Below the pieces are notes generated by a model. It ran no database searches. It saw only the letters and a program-made list of their open reading frames with translations, and was not told the DNA's origin. A stretch of DNA of 44,240 nucleotides, taken from Polyangiaceae bacterium. Lineage in GTDB: Bacteria > Myxococcota_A > Polyangia > Polyangiales > Polyangiaceae. The stretch is from NCBI GenBank assembly GCA_025937785.1, contig JAICQQ010000048.1:1-44240 (forward strand), in the 5' to 3' direction. The position numbers and the translations under genes were made by a program. Of this stretch, positions 42,744-44,240 are shown in pieces; position 1 is the first letter of the stretch; each line of letters starts with the position of its first letter.

Positions 42744-44240
42744 TCAGTACGGGAGCGCCAGCGCGGCGCCGGTGACGTCGAACTCCGCGCTCAGGGGACG
42801 CCGGCCGGTGAGCTCGAAGGAGCGTGCGTCGGGCTGCGAGCCGCCGACAGTCACGCGGAAGCGTCCGGGTTCGAGCACGCGTTTGCCTTGCTCGTCGATG
42901 AGCGATTGCGCGCGGGCATCCAGCGGGAATTCGAGCTGCGCCGACGCTCCGGGAGCGAGCGTGATGCGCGTGAACCCGCGCAAGCTGTGTGTCGGAACGA
43001 CGCAGGATGCTTCGAGATCGCTCAGGTAGAGCTGCACGACTTCGTCGCCAGCGACCTTGCCGGTGTTGGTGACCGTGACGGAGACCGTGAGCGGCGTGCC
43101 AGCTGCGAGGCTCGTCGCCGACAGCCGGAGGTCGGAATAAGCGAACTCGGTGTACGAGAGGCCGTAGCCGAACGGGTAGAGCGGCGCCTTCTGGGCGTAG
43201 CGATAGGTGCGCCCGGCCATCGCGTAGTTGGTGATTTCGGGGATGTCGTGGATGCTCTTGGGGAACGTGATCGGAAGGCGCCCGGCGGGGCTGTAGTCGC
43301 CGAAGAGGATGTCGGCCAGCGCATGGCCGCATTCTTCGCCGGGGTACCAGGCCTGGATGATCGCACCAGCGTGTTCTTGGGCGTAGTTGAGATCGAGCGC
43401 GCTGCCGCTCAGCACCACCACCACCGTGGGCTTGCCGAGCGCGAGGATCTCCTCGAGCATCGGTTGCTGCAGGCCCGTGAGTCCGAGATCCTTCTTGTCG
43501 CCGGCGGCTTCGGAGTTGCTGGCGTCGCCTTGTTCGCCTTCGATCTCGGCGGAGAGGCCGAGGCAAAGCACGATCACGTCGGCGCGTTCGGCCATGCTCA
43601 TGGCCTCGGAGAGATTGCCAGCACGCCCGAGCCCATCGCGCGCGGTGCCGAGCAACTTGCAGCCCGGTGCGTACCAGACCTTCGTTTGCTCGGAGACGGC
43701 CGCGCGGATACCGTCGAGCGGAGTGACCGAATGCGAAGGGATGCCGAAATAGTTGCCGAGCAGCACGCTGTCGTCGTGGGCGTTGGGGCCGATGACCGCG
43801 ATGCTCTTCACGTCGCGCTTCAGCGGTAAAAGGCCGCCGGCGTTCTTCAACAGCACCATCGATTCGCGGGCCGCAGCGCGGCTGAGCGCTCGGTGCTCGA
43901 TCGAGTCATTCAGTTCGTAGGGGATCGCCGCGTGCGGCACCATCGCGGGCGGGTCGAACATTCCCAGCAAAAAGCGCGCGCGGAACAGGCGCGTGACGCT
44001 AACGTCCAGGTCGGCTTCGCTGAGCAGCCCCTGTTCGACGGCGGCGGGGATGTGCTCGTAGGTGCAGCCGCAGTTCAGATCGCAGCCTGCCTTGACCGCG
44101 ATCGCCGCTGATTCTTCAGGGGTCTGCGTATACTTGTGGTTCTCGTGGATGTCACGGATCGCCCAGCAGTCACTGACGACGTAGCCCTGAAACCCCCACT
44201 CGTCGCGCAAGATCTTGCGGAGCAGGGTGTCGCTGGCGCA
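42744..44240 (-). CDS. GH3 beta-xylosidase / beta-glucosidase (N-terminus outside the window)
   Basis: The frame is open to the right edge at 44240, giving 498 C-terminal residues; the N-terminal part of the catalytic barrel lies outside. The nucleophile is the Asp of VVSDCWAI (about residue 24 of the visible part). The SDCWAI pattern resembles beta-xylosidases of the family. The second domain has MVLLKNAGGLLPL, IAVIGPNA, the GLSAEIEGEQGD loop (likely with the acid/base Glu), SGSALDL and WYPGEECGHALADILFGDYS. The third is fibronectin-III-like (AGDEVVQLYLSD, LRGFTRITLAPG). It probably cleaves xylo- or gluco-oligosaccharides. Exact substrate and localisation cannot be judged without the N-terminus. 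It precedes the barrel operon, separated by 205 bases. Confidence 0.92.
   Translation of the reverse strand, partial: CASDTLLRKILRDEWGFQGYVVSDCWAIRDIHENHKYTQTPEESAAIAVKAGCDLNCGCTYEHIPAAVEQGLLSEADLDVSVTRLFRARFLLGMFDPPAMVPHAAIPYELNDSIEHRALSRAAARESMVLLKNAGGLLPLKRDVKSIAVIGPNAHDDSVLLGNYFGIPSHSVTPLDGIRAAVSEQTKVWYAPGCKLLGTARDGLGRAGNLSEAMSMAERADVIVLCLGLSAEIEGEQGDASNSEAAGDKKDLGLTGLQQPMLEEILALGKPTVVVVLSGSALDLNYAQEHAGAIIQAWYPGEECGHALADILFGDYSPAGRLPITFPKSIHDIPEITNYAMAGRTYRYAQKAPLYPFGYGLSYTEFAYSDLRLSATSLAAGTPLTVSVTVTNTGKVAGDEVVQLYLSDLEASCVVPTHSLRGFTRITLAPGASAQLEFPLDARAQSLIDEQGKRVLEPGRFRVTVGGSQPDARSFELTGRRPLSAEFDVTGAALALPY

Overview
This is GC-rich, densely packed chromosomal DNA. Several features suggest a myxobacterium-like member of Myxococcota, probably Polyangia: a DUF2378/TIGR02265-like protein, many lipoproteins with Ala/Ser/Gly/Pro-rich linkers, a lamin-tail lipoprotein, an FlhA/SctV-family protein outside any flagellar or injectisome cluster, and a response regulator-EAL protein. 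This placement is an inference from gene content; there is no rRNA in the window.

Layout. (1) 1-1720: degenerate copies of a palindromic intergenic repeat, a lamin-tail lipoprotein gene and a six-unit 20-bp tandem repeat. (2) 1736-5374: smc, read leftwards. (3) 5756-15500: a long rightward gene run, fmdB-like zinc ribbon, pheA-like, hisC, lipoprotein, aroA-like, cmk, lipoprotein, membrane-anchored protein, rpsA. This matches the known proteobacterial pheA-hisC-tyrA-aroA-cmk-rpsA supraoperon, but tyrA is absent, three unrecognised envelope proteins are inserted, and the PheA and AroA homologues have lost most of their signature active-site residues while HisC, Cmk and S1 look intact. (4) 15640-18002: an AI-2E/PerM-family permease and a two-TM helical-repeat protein. 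(5) 18003-18563: a repeat-bearing intergenic stretch. (6) 18564-21682: a leftward pair, a FIST-domain sensor protein followed by the FlhA/SctV-family export gate. (7) 21947-25616: PP2C phosphatase, ddl and a secreted di-haem cytochrome c peroxidase-like protein. (8) 25677-27986: a DUF2378-like gene, then a small accessory segment (84-aa ORF, frameshifted RelE-like toxin, Xre-type antitoxin, degenerate ORF) that ends at tRNA-Glu(UUC). An 18-nt near-copy of the tRNA 3' end lies at its far side, which looks like an integration duplication. (9) 28168-31997: a membrane-fused spermidine-synthase-like protein and a response regulator-EAL phosphodiesterase.

(10) 32363-44240 is a sugar-acid and xylan gene block: ManD-type mannonate dehydratase, GH67 alpha-glucuronidase, three secreted lipoproteins with jelly-roll-like carbohydrate-binding character, two tandem paralogous outer-membrane beta-barrel proteins, and a GH3 glycosidase cut by the window end. 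Together they suggest capture, outer-membrane passage and breakdown of glucuronoxylan oligosaccharides without SusC/SusD. A LacI-type palindrome lies just upstream of the lipoprotein-barrel-barrel-lipoprotein operon.

The most unusual observations are the paired loss of active-site residues in PheA and AroA within one supraoperon, the barrel/lipoprotein locus, the FIST plus SctV pair, the tRNA-Glu mini-island, and a palindromic repeat family present at both 41-427 and 36625-36882. All family assignments and alignments were made by eye.
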